From positions 4,661,501 to 4,725,500 of the forward strand of contig NZ_CP120997.1 in the NCBI RefSeq assembly GCF_030719295.1: 64,000 bases of DNA, read 5' to 3'. How positions within the stretch are numbered: the stretch's first letter is position 1; each line of letters opens with the position of its first letter. Positions 10,463 to 20,631 of this stretch are shown here, one piece after another. A program made the position numbers and the translations under genes. The notes under the pieces were generated by a model. It was given only the letters and a program-made list of their open reading frames with translations, ran no database searches and had not been told where the DNA came from. Source of the DNA: Streptomyces sp. Mut1 (GTDB taxonomy: Bacteria; Actinomycetota; Actinomycetes; Streptomycetales; Streptomycetaceae).

Positions 10463-12123
10463 GCGCAACAGCTGTCCACAGTCTGTGGACGACGGCGGGC
10501 GGGGTGACGACTGCCGCCCCGGACGAGAAGTTCAACGCCCCGGTCATCGAGTACACCCAGCTGACCCCGGTCCTGATCGTGATCGGCGTCGCCGTCCTCG
10601 GCGTGCTCGTCGAGGCCTTCGTGCCGCGCCGGGCCCGCTACTACACGCAGGTCTTCCTGACCGTCGTCGCCCTGGTCGCCGCGTTCGCCGCGGTGGTCGG
10701 CCTGGCGGCCGGCGGATACGGGACGACCAAGGCGCACATCGCCGCGATGGGCGCCATCGCCGTCGACGGACCGGCCCTGTTCCTCCAGGGCGTCATCCTC
10801 CTGACGTCCCTGGTCGCGGTCTTCACCTTCGCGGAACGGCGGCTCGACCCGGAGTCGCACGGAAACAGGGTGGACTCCTTCGCCGCGCAGGCCGCGTCCG
10901 TGCCCGGCAGCGACAGCGAGAAGGCCGCGGTCAGGGCCGGCTTCACCACCACCGAGGTCTTCCCGCTGGTGCTGTTCTCGGTGGCCGGCATGCTGGTCTT
11001 CCCGGCGGCCAACGACCTGCTGACGCTGTTCGTGGCCCTGGAGGTCTTCTCCCTCCCGCTCTACCTCCTGTGCGCCGTCGCCCGCCGCAAGCGGCTGATG
11101 TCGCAGGAGGCCGCGGTGAAGTACTTCCTGCTCGGCGCGTTCTCCTCGGCGTTCCTGCTCTTCGGGATCGCCCTCCTCTACGGGTACGCGGGCTCCGTCT
11201 CGTACGCCCAGATCGCCACCGTGGTCGACGGCTCGATCCAGAAGATCGACCCGGCGCTCGCCGACACCATGGGCAACGACGCGCTGCTGCTCATCGGCGG
11301 CGCGATGATCCTGACCGGCCTGCTCTTCAAGGTCGGCGCCGTCCCGTTCCACATGTGGACCCCGGACGTCTACCAGGGCGCCCCGACCCCGGTCACCGGC
11401 TTCATGGCCGCGGCCACCAAGGTCGCCGCGTTCGGCGCGCTGCTGCGCCTGCTGTACGTGGTGCTGCCGGGCCTCACCTGGGACCTGCGGCCGGTCATGT
11501 GGGGCATCGCGATCGTCACGATGGTGGGCGGCGCGATCGTCGCGATCACCCAGACCGACATCAAGCGGCTGCTGGCCTACTCCTCGATCGCGCACGCCGG
11601 GTTCATCCTGGCCGGTGTCATCGCGGCTACCCCCGAGGGCATCTCGTCCGTCCTCTTCTACCTCGGCACGTACTCCTTCGTGACGGTCGGCGCCTTCGCC
11701 GTCGTCACGCTGGTGCGGGACGCGGGCGGCGAGGCGACGCACCTGTCGAAGTGGGCGGGGCTCGGCCGGCGCTCGCCGCTGGTCGCCGCGGTCTTCGCGG
11801 TGTTCCTGCTGGCCTTTGCCGGTATTCCGCTCACCTCGGGCTTCTCCGGGAAGTTCGCCGTGTTCAAGGCGGCGGCGGACGGCGGCGCGGGCGGTCTGGT
11901 CGTGGTCGGTGTGATCTCCTCGGCGATCGCCGCGTTCTTCTACATCCGGGTCATCGTGCTGATGTTCTTCAGCAAGCCGAAGGCGGACGGCCCCACGGTC
12001 GCCGTCCCGTCCCCGCTGACGATGACCACGATCGCCGTCGGCGTGGCCGTCACCGTGGTGCTGGGCCTGGCCCCGCAGTACTTCCTGGACCTGGCGAGCC
12101 AGGCCGGAGTGTTCGTGAGGTAG
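10459..12123 (+). CDS. nuoN: NADH-quinone oxidoreductase subunit N
   Basis: This is the antiporter-like pump subunit closest to NuoK and the last gene of the first nuo operon, 554 residues. Pump residues are kept: Glu195 in VALEVFSLPLYLL and the lysine/histidine helices around FKVGAVPFHMWTPDVYQG and TDIKRLLAYSSIAHAGF. A region of about 60 residues between early helices (HGNRVDSFAAQAAS...) is hydrophilic and longer than in Escherichia coli. The GTG start overlaps the nuoM stop. A strong hairpin follows 22 bases after the stop. Confidence 0.97.
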   Translation: MSATAVHSLWTTAGGVTTAAPDEKFNAPVIEYTQLTPVLIVIGVAVLGVLVEAFVPRRARYYTQVFLTVVALVAAFAAVVGLAAGGYGTTKAHIAAMGAIAVDGPALFLQGVILLTSLVAVFTFAERRLDPESHGNRVDSFAAQAASVPGSDSEKAAVRAGFTTTEVFPLVLFSVAGMLVFPAANDLLTLFVALEVFSLPLYLLCAVARRKRLMSQEAAVKYFLLGAFSSAFLLFGIALLYGYAGSVSYAQIATVVDGSIQKIDPALADTMGNDALLLIGGAMILTGLLFKVGAVPFHMWTPDVYQGAPTPVTGFMAAATKVAAFGALLRLLYVVLPGLTWDLRPVMWGIAIVTMVGGAIVAITQTDIKRLLAYSSIAHAGFILAGVIAATPEGISSVLFYLGTYSFVTVGAFAVVTLVRDAGGEATHLSKWAGLGRRSPLVAAVFAVFLLAFAGIPLTSGFSGKFAVFKAAADGGAGGLVVVGVISSAIAAFFYIRVIVLMFFSKPKADGPTVAVPSPLTMTTIAVGVAVTVVLGLAPQYFLDLASQAGVFVR

Positions 12124-12144
12124 CCGGAAGCTGTTGCCGGACGC

Positions 12145-12179
12145 CGCCGGACGGGCTTGGAAGTCAAGCCCGTCCGGCG
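12145..12179 (+). terminator. Hairpin terminator of the first nuo operon
   Basis: A perfect 14-bp stem (12145-12158 with 12166-12179) closes a 7-base loop. There is no U-tract, which is common for Streptomyces terminators. It lies between nuoN and recQ, both on the + strand, so it probably separates the two transcripts. Confidence 0.8.
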
Positions 12180-12252
12180 TTGTCGTACGCGGCGCCTATC
12201 GTGGCAGGGGAGAGCGCTGGGACGCAGCGGGACCGGTACGGGGGACAGAGCG

Positions 12253-14379
12253 ATGAGCGGGACGGGCGTGACGGGCATGACCACGGATGTGACCACGGGC
12301 GGGGCCGCCGGGGCGACCGAGAGCGAGGCGCGGCGGACCCTGCACCGCGTCTTCGGGTACGAGGCGTTCCGCGGCGAGCAGGAAGCGGTCGTCGACCATG
12401 TGGTGGCCGGCGGGGACGCCGTCGTGCTCATGCCGACCGGTGGCGGCAAGTCCCTCTGCTACCAGATCCCGGCCCTGGTCAGGCGGGGCACCGGCATCGT
12501 GATCTCCCCGCTGATCGCCCTCATGCAGGACCAGGTGGACGCCCTGCGCGCGCTCGGTGTGCGGGCCGGCTTCATCAACTCCACGCAGGACTTCGACGAG
12601 CGCCGCTCGATGGAGGCCCAGTTCGTCGCCGGTGAGCTGGACCTGCTCTACCTGGCCCCGGAGCGGCTGCGGCTGGACGCCACCCTGGCCCTGCTCTCCC
12701 GGGGCGAGGTCTCCGTCTTCGCCATTGACGAGGCGCACTGCGTCGCCCAGTGGGGCCACGACTTCCGCCCCGACTACCTCGCCCTGTCGGTGCTCGGCGA
12801 GCGCTGGCCCGACGTGCCGCGCATCGCCCTGACGGCCACCGCGACCGACGCCACGCACCGCGAGATCACCCAGCGCCTGGGCATGCCCGACGCCAGGCAC
12901 TTCGTGGCCAGCTTCGACCGGCCCAACATCCAGTACCGCATCGTGGGCAAGGCCGACCCGAAGAAGCAGCTGCTCTCCTTCCTCAAGGAGGAGCACGCAG
13001 GGGACGCGGGCATCGTCTACTGCCTCTCCCGCGCCTCCACGGAGAAGACCGCCGAGTACCTCTGCCGCAACGGCATCGAGGCCGTCCCGTACCACGCGGG
13101 GCTCGACGCCGGGACCCGCGCGGTCCACCAGTCCCGCTTCCTGCGCGAGGAGGGCCTCGTCGTCGTCGCGACGATCGCCTTCGGCATGGGCATCGACAAG
13201 CCGGACGTCCGCTTCGTCGCCCACCTGGACCTGCCGAAGTCCGTCGAGGGCTACTACCAGGAGACCGGCCGTGCGGGCCGCGACGGAGCCCCGTCCACGG
13301 CCTGGATGGCGTACGGCCTCCAGGACGTCGTCCAGCAGCGCAAGCTCATCCAGGGCGGCGAGGGCGACGAGTCCTTCCGCCGCCGGGCCGCCTCCCACCT
13401 GGACTCCATGCTGGCCCTGTGCGAGACCGCCCAGTGCCGCCGCGCCCAGCTCCTCACCTACTTCGGCCAGGACCCCACCGCCGCCTCCTGCGGCAACTGC
13501 GACACCTGCCTCACCCCGCCCGAGACCTGGGACGGCACGGTGGTCTCGCAGAAGCTGCTGTCCACGGTCGTACGGCTGAAGCGGGAGCGCGGGCAGAAGT
13601 TCGGCGCCGGCCAGATCATCGACATCCTGCTCGGCCGCCGCACGGCCAAGATCATCCAGTTCGACCACGACCAGCTCTCGGTCTTCGGCATCGGCGACGA
13701 GCTGGCCGAGGCGGAGTGGCGCGGCGTCGTGCGCCAGCTCCTCGCCCAGGGCCTGCTGGCCGTCGAGGGCGAGTACGGCACGCTGGTCCTGACCGAGGAG
13801 AGCGGAGCCGTCCTCGGCCGGGAGCGCGAGGTGCAGCTGCGCAAGGAGCCGAAGAAGCCGACGGCCTCCCGCTCGTCGTCGCGGGGCGAGCGCAAGGGCA
13901 AGGCGGCCGTGGCCGCCGACCTCCCCGGGACGGCCGTCCCGGTCTTCGAGGCCCTGCGCGCCTGGCGCGCCGCCCAGGCCAAGGAGCTGGGCCTCCCGGC
14001 GTATGTGATCTTCCACGACGCGACCCTGCGCGAGATCGCGACGGTCCGCCCGGCGACGCTCGGCGAGCTGGGCGGGATCAGCGGCCTGGGCGAGAAGAAG
14101 CTCGCGACGTACGGGGAGGGCGTGCTGGAGGTGCTGGCCGAGCTGCCGGCCGCGGCGGAGGCGGAGGCGGAGGCCGCGACCCCGGCGAAGGCCGCACTCC
14201 CGGAGACGGCACCCCCGGCGGAAGCGCCCCCGGCCCCCGCGACCCAGACCCCCGCAGCCCCGGCCCGCGTGCCCGCCCCGGCGCCGTCCCGCGCCCCCGC
14301 CAGGACGCCCGCTCCGGCCCCCGCCCCCGCCGACGACTCCGAGTTCGGCTGGGACGAGGAGCCGCCGGAGTGGGAGTGA
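12253..14379 (+). CDS. recQ: ATP-dependent DNA helicase RecQ
   Basis: This is a 3'-5' superfamily 2 DNA helicase for recombination and replication repair. With the ATG at 12253 it is 708 residues; a longer frame would run into the nuo terminator. Walker A is at residues 60-67 (MPTGGGKS), the DEAH box at 159-162, and a C-terminal helicase core contains [16 protein letters not shown]. The RecQ zinc site uses cysteines in [12 protein letters not shown] and CGNCDTCL. An HRDC domain lies at about 555-640. The last ~65 residues are an Ala/Pro-rich tail ending in an acidic patch. It is monocistronic and converges on fahA. Confidence 0.95.
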   Translation: MSGTGVTGMTTDVTTGGAAGATESEARRTLHRVFGYEAFRGEQEAVVDHVVAGGDAVVLMPTGGGKSLCYQIPALVRRGTGIVISPLIALMQDQVDALRALGVRAGFINSTQDFDERRSMEAQFVAGELDLLYLAPERLRLDATLALLSRGEVSVFAIDEAHCVAQWGHDFRPDYLALSVLGERWPDVPRIALTATATDATHREITQRLGMPDARHFVASFDRPNIQYRIVGKADPKKQLLSFLKEEHAGDAGIVYCLSRASTEKTAEYLCRNGIEAVPYHAGLDAGTRAVHQSRFLREEGLVVVATIAFGMGIDKPDVRFVAHLDLPKSVEGYYQETGRAGRDGAPSTAWMAYGLQDVVQQRKLIQGGEGDESFRRRAASHLDSMLALCETAQCRRAQLLTYFGQDPTAASCGNCDTCLTPPETWDGTVVSQKLLSTVVRLKRERGQKFGAGQIIDILLGRRTAKIIQFDHDQLSVFGIGDELAEAEWRGVVRQLLAQGLLAVEGEYGTLVLTEESGAVLGREREVQLRKEPKKPTASRSSSRGERKGKAAVAADLPGTAVPVFEALRAWRAAQAKELGLPAYVIFHDATLREIATVRPATLGELGGISGLGEKKLATYGEGVLEVLAELPAAAEAEAEAATPAKAALPETAPPAEAPPAPATQTPAAPARVPAPAPSRAPARTPAPAPAPADDSEFGWDEEPPEWE

Positions 14380-14447
14380 GCCCGGCGGCCTCCTCGTACG
14401 AGCAGCGCCTCACGCCCCGCTGACCGCCACCCGCCCCGTCCGCGCCG

Positions 14448-14479
14448 GGCCCGGACGCGCCCCGGCCCGGACGCGCCCC
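14448..14479. repeat. 16-bp exact tandem duplication in a convergent spacer
   Basis: Two adjacent identical 16-base units (14448-14463 and 14464-14479), beginning GGCCCGGACG, lie between the convergent recQ and fahA genes. The spacer is extremely GC-rich and self-complementary, so it may serve as a bidirectional terminator, but no single clean stem dominates. Confidence 0.6.
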
Positions 14480-14506
14480 GGGCGGGGAGCGGCCGGGCCG
14501 TCGGGG

Positions 14507-15736
14507 TCAGGCCGTCGGGGTGATGCGGCCGGTGACCTCGCCGAGGCCGACGCGGGTGCCGTCCGGGCCGGGGGCCCAGGCGGTGATGGTCACCGTGTCG
14601 CCGTCCTCCAGGAACGTCCGCTTGCCCTCGGGCAGCTCCAGCGGGTCGCGGCCGTTCCAGGTGAGTTCGAGCAGGGAGCCGCGCTGGGCGGGTTCGGCGC
14701 CGCTGATGGTGCCGGAGCCGTAGAGGTCGCCGGTGCGCAGCGAGGCGCCGTTGACCGTCATCTGGGCGAGCTGCTGGGCGGCCGTCCAGTACATCGTGGA
14801 GAACGGGGGCTCCGCGACGACCTGGCCGTTGATCGCGACGGAGAGCCGCAGGTCGTAGCCGCCGGGCTCGTCCTCCTCGGCGTCGTCCAGGTAGGGCAGC
14901 AGCGGGAAGTCGCGGGCGGGCGGGGCGGTCCGCGCGGCGTCCAGGGCCTCCAGCGGGGTCACCCACGCCGAGACGGAGGTGGCGAAGGACTTGCCGAGGA
15001 AGGGGCCGAGCGGGACGTACTCCCAGGCCTGGATGTCGCGCGCCGACCAGTCGTTGAGCAGGGACAGGCCGAAGACGTGCTCGCGGAAGTCGGCCAGCGG
15101 CACGGGCCTGCCGTGCTCGGACGGGGTGCCGACGACGAAGCCGACCTCGGCCTCGATGTCGAGCTTGACGGACGGGCCGAAGACGGGCGCCGGGTCGGCG
15201 GGGGCCTTGCGCTGGCCCGCCGGGCGCACCACGTCCGTGCCGGAGACGACGACGGTGCCGGCCCGGCCGTGGTAACCGATCGGCAGGTGCTTCCAGTTGG
15301 GGGTGAGCGCGTCGCCGTCGGGGCGGAAGATCCGGCCGACGTTGGTGGCGTGGTGCTCGCTGGCGTAGAAGTCCACGTAGTCCGCGACCCGGTACGGCAG
15401 GTGCATGGTCACCGTGTCCACGGGGTGCAGGAGCGGCTCTATGTCGGCGCGGTGGGCGGGGACCGTCACCCAGGCGGTCAGCGCGCGGCGCACATCGCGC
15501 CAGGCGGTGCGGCCGGCCGCGAGCAGGGCCGTCAGGTCCGGCTGGGCCAGCAGTTGGGCGTACGGCGAGCCGAGGGCGAGCGCGGCGGCCCCGGCGTCCA
15601 GGACGTGGGCGCCGATGCGGACACCGACGCGTCGCTCCCCGGCCCGGTCGGGGGTGGAGAACACGCCGTAGGGCAGGTTGTGCGGGCCGAAGGGATCGCC
15701 CTCGGCCAGATCGAGCGGGCTGCTCTGCTCGGGCAT
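14507..15736 (-). CDS. fahA: Fumarylacetoacetase
   Basis: This enzyme splits 4-fumarylacetoacetate to fumarate and acetoacetate, the last step of tyrosine degradation through homogentisate. The 409 residues match the full-length family: an N-terminal SH3-like domain (PFGPHNLPYGVFSTPD) followed by the FAH catalytic domain. Metal and active-site segments are visible in DFYASEHHATNVGRIFRP, DIEAEVGFVVGTPSEHGRP and LLNDWSARDIQAWEYVPLG. The ATG is the first in frame; only a weak AGCGAGG lies upstream. The preceding gene on this strand ends 115 bases away, so it may have its own promoter. Homogentisate dioxygenase is not next to it. Confidence 0.95.
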   Translation of the reverse strand: MPEQSSPLDLAEGDPFGPHNLPYGVFSTPDRAGERRVGVRIGAHVLDAGAAALALGSPYAQLLAQPDLTALLAAGRTAWRDVRRALTAWVTVPAHRADIEPLLHPVDTVTMHLPYRVADYVDFYASEHHATNVGRIFRPDGDALTPNWKHLPIGYHGRAGTVVVSGTDVVRPAGQRKAPADPAPVFGPSVKLDIEAEVGFVVGTPSEHGRPVPLADFREHVFGLSLLNDWSARDIQAWEYVPLGPFLGKSFATSVSAWVTPLEALDAARTAPPARDFPLLPYLDDAEEDEPGGYDLRLSVAINGQVVAEPPFSTMYWTAAQQLAQMTVNGASLRTGDLYGSGTISGAEPAQRGSLLELTWNGRDPLELPEGKRTFLEDGDTVTITAWAPGPDGTRVGLGEVTGRITPTA

Positions 15737-15851
15737 CTGTTGCTGCCTCGCTTTCCAGGTCGCTTGGGAGACACGTTACGTCGGGCACACCACCCGGCGG
15801 CAGTGCCCCAGCCCTCCCCGATGCCTCGGAATGTGCGGCTGCGTGTCCGCC

Positions 15852-17846
15852 CTAACCTGCGGTTCTGGGGATGCTCTTCTCCCAGGTCCGGTGGAAGACG
15901 ACCTCGCCGCCCTCGGTGCAGACGACCTCGTTGACGGTGTGGAAGTCGTCCGCGTCGGCGGTGATCTCCGAGCGGGTGTCGATCTGCACGTCCCACGCCA
16001 TCTCCGGCCGGTGCAGCCGGATCGTCCAGTCGGACCGGGTGCGCGCGGAGAGCGGGTCGGCCTCCTGGATCGTGTACGTCTCCACCGCTTCCTCGGTGAA
16101 CTCCAGCCCGTCGGGGTAGACGCGCGTGCCGCCGTAGCGCGGGTCGACCTCCATCCGCCACTGGCCCTTGGCGACATCGCGGACGATCAGCCGTTCGGGG
16201 CGTGGCGGGTCGAGTGTTTCGGGGTAGACGACGCCGAGCGGCTCGGACTGTTCGGGCTCCTCGAAGCGGATCGCCGGGTCCTCGGTGTGCCGCCGCACCG
16301 GCAGCTCCACCAGGCTCTCGTCGGCCTCCAGGGTGAATCCGGCCGAGCCGGCCTGCGGCCAGATCCACGGCCAGTACGAGGAGGAGAGGGCGAGTCTGAT
16401 GCGGTGGCCGGGCGGGAAGGTGTGGCCGATGCCGTTCAGTTCGAAGGTGACGTCCTCGGTGGCCCCGGCCGGCCAGTCGTCGGTGCGGTCGCGGCCGTTG
16501 CGGGCGGCGAGGTTGAGGGCGCCGCGCGTGACGAGGGTGGAGGAGCCGTCGGGGGCGACGTCGCAGAGCCGGGCGATGGCCTGGCCGCGCGGTACGTCCA
16601 TCCGGATGCGCAGCTTCACCCGGGGACGGCCCAGGATCTCGATCGGCGCGTCGGCGACCGGGAATTCGAAGCAGAGCGACTTGGCGTCCTCGTCCCGCTG
16701 GTCCGGCGGCAGGTCGGCGTCGTTGCCGAAGGGGAAGAACCGGCCCGCGTCGAGCCCGGTCTGCTGCGGCGAGTGGACGATCTGCGGCCCGCCCTGGAGG
16801 GCGTACGCCACCGGGGTGACGTCCTGCGACGGCCAGCTGGTCTCCCCGACCCAGCGGCCGGGCAGCGTCTCGTAGACCGTGGCGGGCCGGTGCGACTCGC
16901 TGATCCAGGACCGCAGCAGCGGCTCCGCCATGACGCCGGTGTCCTCGTCCTTCAGGTGCTGGTCCCACCAGCGCAGCGTCTCCTGGAGAAAGCCGATCGC
17001 GGGTCCCGGCGGCAGCCCCCGGTCGGGGTACTGGTGCGACCAGGGCCCGATGATCCCGCGCACCTTCGCCGGGTCGAGGTGCTCGACCAGCCTGAGGACG
17101 GTGTCGCGGTACGGGTCGTGCCAGCCGCCGACCGCCAGGACACTGGCCTTGATCGCGGAGTAGTCCTCGCAGACGCTGCCGTGCTTCCAGTAGGCGTCGC
17201 GGGTCTGGTGCGAGAGCCAGGTGTGGATGAAGGGGTCGACGGCCTCCAGCCGGTCCAGCCACATCTGGCGCCAGTCGTCGCCGACGTCCGCCGGGTCGGG
17301 CGGCCGGCAGACGAAGGCCAGCATGGTCGCCGCCCAGGCGTGCATGTCCACGGCGAGGACCGAGCCGCCCATGTAGTGGACGTCGTTGTCGTAGCGGTCG
17401 TCGGCCGAGCACACCGTGACGATCGCCTTCAGCGGCTCCGGGGCGAGCGCGGCGATCTGGAGCGAGTTGAAGCCGCCCCAGGAGATCCCGAACATGCCGA
17501 CCCGGCCCGAGCACCACTCCTGCTGGGCCAGCCAGTGGATGACGGCGACGCCGTCGGCCAGCTCCTGCGCGTCGTACTCGTCCCCCGGCATGCCCTCGCT
17601 GTTGCCGTGGCCGCGCACGTCGACCCGGACCGAGGCGTAGCCGTGGCCCGCGTACCAGGGGTGGCGCTGCCAGTCGCGCGGCGCGGTCCAGTCGCTCAGC
17701 CGGTAGGGCAGGTACTCCAGGAGCGCGGGGACGGGTTCGTCCGTGACCGGCCGCCAGATCCGGGCGTACAGCTGCGTGCCGCCCGGCAGCGGGATATAGA
17801 GGTCCTCGCGGGTCGTCTCGTACGGGAACGCGGTCTGGATGTGCAT
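15852..17846 (-). CDS. CocE/NonD family alpha/beta hydrolase
   Basis: This 664-residue serine hydrolase belongs to the CocE/NonD group, which includes cocaine esterase and X-Pro dipeptidyl peptidases. The nucleophile elbow GISWGG places the catalytic serine at residue 122. The N-terminal catalytic domain is followed by the C-terminal jelly-roll domain seen in this family, recognisable by FPPGHRIRLALSSSYWPWIWP. There is no signal peptide, so it is probably cytoplasmic. It lies nine bases downstream of the peptide transporter gene on the same strand, suggesting one transcript that imports and cleaves peptides, but esters or amides are equally possible substrates. Confidence 0.85.
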   Translation of the reverse strand: MHIQTAFPYETTREDLYIPLPGGTQLYARIWRPVTDEPVPALLEYLPYRLSDWTAPRDWQRHPWYAGHGYASVRVDVRGHGNSEGMPGDEYDAQELADGVAVIHWLAQQEWCSGRVGMFGISWGGFNSLQIAALAPEPLKAIVTVCSADDRYDNDVHYMGGSVLAVDMHAWAATMLAFVCRPPDPADVGDDWRQMWLDRLEAVDPFIHTWLSHQTRDAYWKHGSVCEDYSAIKASVLAVGGWHDPYRDTVLRLVEHLDPAKVRGIIGPWSHQYPDRGLPPGPAIGFLQETLRWWDQHLKDEDTGVMAEPLLRSWISESHRPATVYETLPGRWVGETSWPSQDVTPVAYALQGGPQIVHSPQQTGLDAGRFFPFGNDADLPPDQRDEDAKSLCFEFPVADAPIEILGRPRVKLRIRMDVPRGQAIARLCDVAPDGSSTLVTRGALNLAARNGRDRTDDWPAGATEDVTFELNGIGHTFPPGHRIRLALSSSYWPWIWPQAGSAGFTLEADESLVELPVRRHTEDPAIRFEEPEQSEPLGVVYPETLDPPRPERLIVRDVAKGQWRMEVDPRYGGTRVYPDGLEFTEEAVETYTIQEADPLSARTRSDWTIRLHRPEMAWDVQIDTRSEITADADDFHTVNEVVCTEGGEVVFHRTWEKSIPRTAG

Positions 17847-17855
17847 GGGCGTACC

Positions 17856-19355
17856 TCAGTGGACGGGGTGCATGGTGCGCTTGAGCCAGGGGGCGGCGGC
17901 GATGACGGCCACACCGGCCACCACCGCGACAGCGCCATTGACACCGAAGTAGGCGGGGTTGGACACCTCGCCGTACAGCTTCACGATCTGGGCCTGGATG
18001 CCGTTGGCGAGGGCCAGTGAGAGGAACCAGAGCGCCATGGTCTGGCTGGAGAACGCCCTGGGGGCGAGCTTGGTGGTCGCGGACATCCCGGAGGTCTCCA
18101 GCAGGATGTCGCCGAGCCCGAGCAGCAGGTAGGAGCCGACGATCCACCAGGCGGCCATCTTGTACGTGTCGCCCGAGTGGCCGGAGGTGGGCAGGACCAT
18201 CAGCAGGAACGAGAGGCCGCCGAGGACCACCCCGATGGCGATCTTGTTGGACGCGTGCGGCTGGCGCGGCCCCATCCTCGCCCAGACGGCCGCGACCACC
18301 GGGGCGAGCGCCACCTCGAAGGCGCCGAGCGCCGAGGCGTACCAACTGGCCGGGAAGTGGAAGCCGAAGACCTCCGTACGGGCGTTGGTCGACGCGAGCA
18401 GCATCATGGTCGAGTACGCCTGGAAGAGGATGAAGTTGAAGACGACGGAGGCCAGGAACAGCACCACGTACGGGCGCAGCCTGCCGCGCTCCTCGGCGGT
18501 GACGCGGGGGCTGCGGAACATCACCACGAAGTAGACGACCGGGGCGATCACCGAGATGAGGGTGAGCACGTCCACGAACCGGTCCATGGTCAGCCAGCCG
18601 GCCAGGGCCAGCCCGGTGGCCGCCGCCGCGACCACCACGGCCCCGACGACGATGAGCAGGACCGCGCGGCGCATGGGTCCGGGGGCCAGCGCGTATTCGG
18701 CGGCGTGCTTTCGCCCGGCCAGGTGACGGCGGCCCGCCACGTACTGGATGAGGCCGAGCGTCATGCCGAACGCGGCGGCCGAGAAGCCCCAGTGCCAGCT
18801 CGCGTGGTCACCCAGCCAGCCGGTGATCAGGGGGCCGAGGAACGCGCCGATGTTGATGCCCATGTAGTAGAGGGCGAAGCCCGCGTCCCGGCGCTCGTCC
18901 TCGGTCCGGTAGAGCTTGCCGACCATCGTGGCCACATTGGGCTTGAGCAGCCCCGTACCGGCACTGATCAGGCCGAGGCCCACCCAGGTCATGGCATCCG
19001 TGGGCACCGCCATGGCGTAGTGCCCGCAGGCGATGAGGATGCCGCCGTACAGGACGGCCCGGTACGAGCCGAGGATGCGGTCGGCGAGCCAGCCCCCGGC
19101 CACCGACACCAGATAGACGAGCGTGCCGTACGCGGCGGAGACGGAGGCGGCGGTCCCGGGCTCCATGCCCATGCCGCCGTGCGCGACCGTGTCCGCGAAA
19201 TAGAGGACCAGGATCGCCTGCATGCCGAGGAACGAGAACCGCTCCCACACCTCCAGGCCGGACAGGGTCATCAGACCCCGGGGCTGGCCGAAAAAGGCAT
19301 GGTCGTCAGCCGGGGGCGGCTGCGCCGGTTCGGTCTCTGCGGCTGCGTGGGACAA
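17856..19355 (-). CDS. POT/PTR-family proton-coupled peptide transporter
   Basis: This major-facilitator transporter takes up di- and tripeptides with protons. It has 499 residues and about 14 hydrophobic helices. The PTR signature FALYYMGINIGAFLGPLITG and the earlier GGWLADRILGSYRAVLYGG are clear. The start is placed at a TTG at 19355 because AGGAG lies eight bases upstream and the next residues SHAAAETEP begin the expected short cytoplasmic N-terminus; no ATG or GTG fits. The next gene on the strand is the CocE/NonD hydrolase after nine bases. A gene for polyprenyl synthase starts divergently 156 bases away. Confidence 0.92.
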   Translation of the reverse strand: MSHAAAETEPAQPPPADDHAFFGQPRGLMTLSGLEVWERFSFLGMQAILVLYFADTVAHGGMGMEPGTAASVSAAYGTLVYLVSVAGGWLADRILGSYRAVLYGGILIACGHYAMAVPTDAMTWVGLGLISAGTGLLKPNVATMVGKLYRTEDERRDAGFALYYMGINIGAFLGPLITGWLGDHASWHWGFSAAAFGMTLGLIQYVAGRRHLAGRKHAAEYALAPGPMRRAVLLIVVGAVVVAAAATGLALAGWLTMDRFVDVLTLISVIAPVVYFVVMFRSPRVTAEERGRLRPYVVLFLASVVFNFILFQAYSTMMLLASTNARTEVFGFHFPASWYASALGAFEVALAPVVAAVWARMGPRQPHASNKIAIGVVLGGLSFLLMVLPTSGHSGDTYKMAAWWIVGSYLLLGLGDILLETSGMSATTKLAPRAFSSQTMALWFLSLALANGIQAQIVKLYGEVSNPAYFGVNGAVAVVAGVAVIAAAPWLKRTMHPVH

Positions 19356-19511
19356 AGCGGCAACTCCTGATCGTATGAGCTGATCCCGAACATACCGGCG
19401 GTGGCGGGAAGGCGCCCACGGTGATCCAAAGGGGACCGGATACGCTGACTTGAGTGATGACAACGACACATCGACATTCCGTGTGATCGTCAGCAGACAG
19501 GAGATCCCCTC

Positions 19512-20522
19512 GTGACCGTCGTCGGGCCGTTCGGACTGAGCGTGCGGGACCAGGCTCTTGAGACCGGTGTCCAGGCCGGTTTGGCTGCTGTCGAGTCGGG
19601 CCTGCTCGATGCCACCAAGAGCGACGTGCCCTTCATCACGGAAGCCGCTCAGCACCTGGTGCGGGCGGGTGGCAAGAGGTTCCGGCCGCTGCTGGCGATG
19701 CTGGCCGCCCAGTTCGGGGACTCCGAGGCCCCGGGCGTGGTGCCCGCCGCCGTGGTCGTGGAGCTGACCCACCTCGCGACGCTGTACCACGACGACGTCA
19801 TGGACGAGGCCGATGTGCGGCGCGGGGTCCCCAGCGCCAATTCCCGCTGGGGCAACTCGGTCGCCGTGCTGACCGGCGATTTCCTCTTCGCGCGCGCGTC
19901 GCACATCCTGGCCGACCTCGGCCCCGAGGCCGTCCGCATCCAGGCGGAGGCGTTCGAGCGCCTGGTCACCGGCCAGATCCTGGAGACGGCAGGACCGCGC
20001 GACGGCCGCGACCCCGTCGAGCACTACCTCGAAGTGATGCGCGGCAAGACCGGCTCGCTGATCGCCGTCGCCTGCCGGTTCGGCGCGATGATGTCCGGCG
20101 CAGGCGAGCCCACGACCGACATCCTCACCCAGTACGGTGAACGGCTCGGCGTGGCCTTCCAGCTCGCCGACGACGTCCTCGACATCGCGTCCGACTCCCA
20201 CGAGTCCGGCAAGACGCCCGGCACGGACCTGCTGGAGGGCATCCCGACCCTCCCCGTCCTCCACCTCAGGGCGCAGGCCGAGGCCGACGGCAAGCCGGAC
20301 GACCTGGCCCTGGTCGAACTGCTCGACGGCGACCTCGGCGACCCGGACGCGCTCGCCGAGGCGTTGCGCCTGCTGCGCGCCCACCCGGCACTCGCCCAGG
20401 CCCGGCGCGACACCGTCAGGTACGCCCAGGAGGCGCGGGCCACGCTGAAGCCGCTGCCCGAGTGCTACGCCAAGCTCGCGCTCGAAGAGATGTGCGACGC
20501 GGTGGTCCACCGCGCGGGCTGA
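19512..20522 (+). CDS. Polyprenyl diphosphate synthase, probable menaquinone side-chain enzyme
   Basis: This long-chain trans-polyprenyl diphosphate synthase condenses isopentenyl diphosphate on an allylic primer. The 336 residues contain the first aspartate-rich motif DDVMD at 94-98 (extended to EADVRRG) and the second, DDVLD, at 220-224, plus GGKRFRPLL near residue 53. Bulky residues before the first motif (LATLYHDD) suggest a long product; chain length cannot be set exactly. The GTG at 19512 has AGGAG seven bases upstream. Placement near a nuo operon fits a role in making the menaquinone tail, which is an inference from neighbourhood. Its gene is divergent from the peptide transporter. Confidence 0.9.
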   Translation: MTVVGPFGLSVRDQALETGVQAGLAAVESGLLDATKSDVPFITEAAQHLVRAGGKRFRPLLAMLAAQFGDSEAPGVVPAAVVVELTHLATLYHDDVMDEADVRRGVPSANSRWGNSVAVLTGDFLFARASHILADLGPEAVRIQAEAFERLVTGQILETAGPRDGRDPVEHYLEVMRGKTGSLIAVACRFGAMMSGAGEPTTDILTQYGERLGVAFQLADDVLDIASDSHESGKTPGTDLLEGIPTLPVLHLRAQAEADGKPDDLALVELLDGDLGDPDALAEALRLLRAHPALAQARRDTVRYAQEARATLKPLPECYAKLALEEMCDAVVHRAG

Positions 20523-20631
20523 GCGGGCCCTCGGCCCAACCCCTACTGGACGGCGGAGAAATGGCGCCTCGGGGTCATACCGAAGAGGTACGCGCAGTTG
20601 CTCCCGGGGGTTGACGCCTGTGGCCGCCCGA

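Noticed and set aside
12180..12202. Promoter for recQ from TTGTCG and TATCGT
   Set aside because: The spacing is 11 bases, too short for a normal promoter, and the first hexamer overlaps the end of the terminator stem.
12157..12252. Upstream extension of recQ
   Set aside because: It would start inside the right half of the nuo terminator. The ATG at 12253 fits the family better.
19446..19460. HspR (HAIR) half-site CTTGAGT
   Set aside because: The partner ACTCAAG at the needed 7-base spacing is absent.
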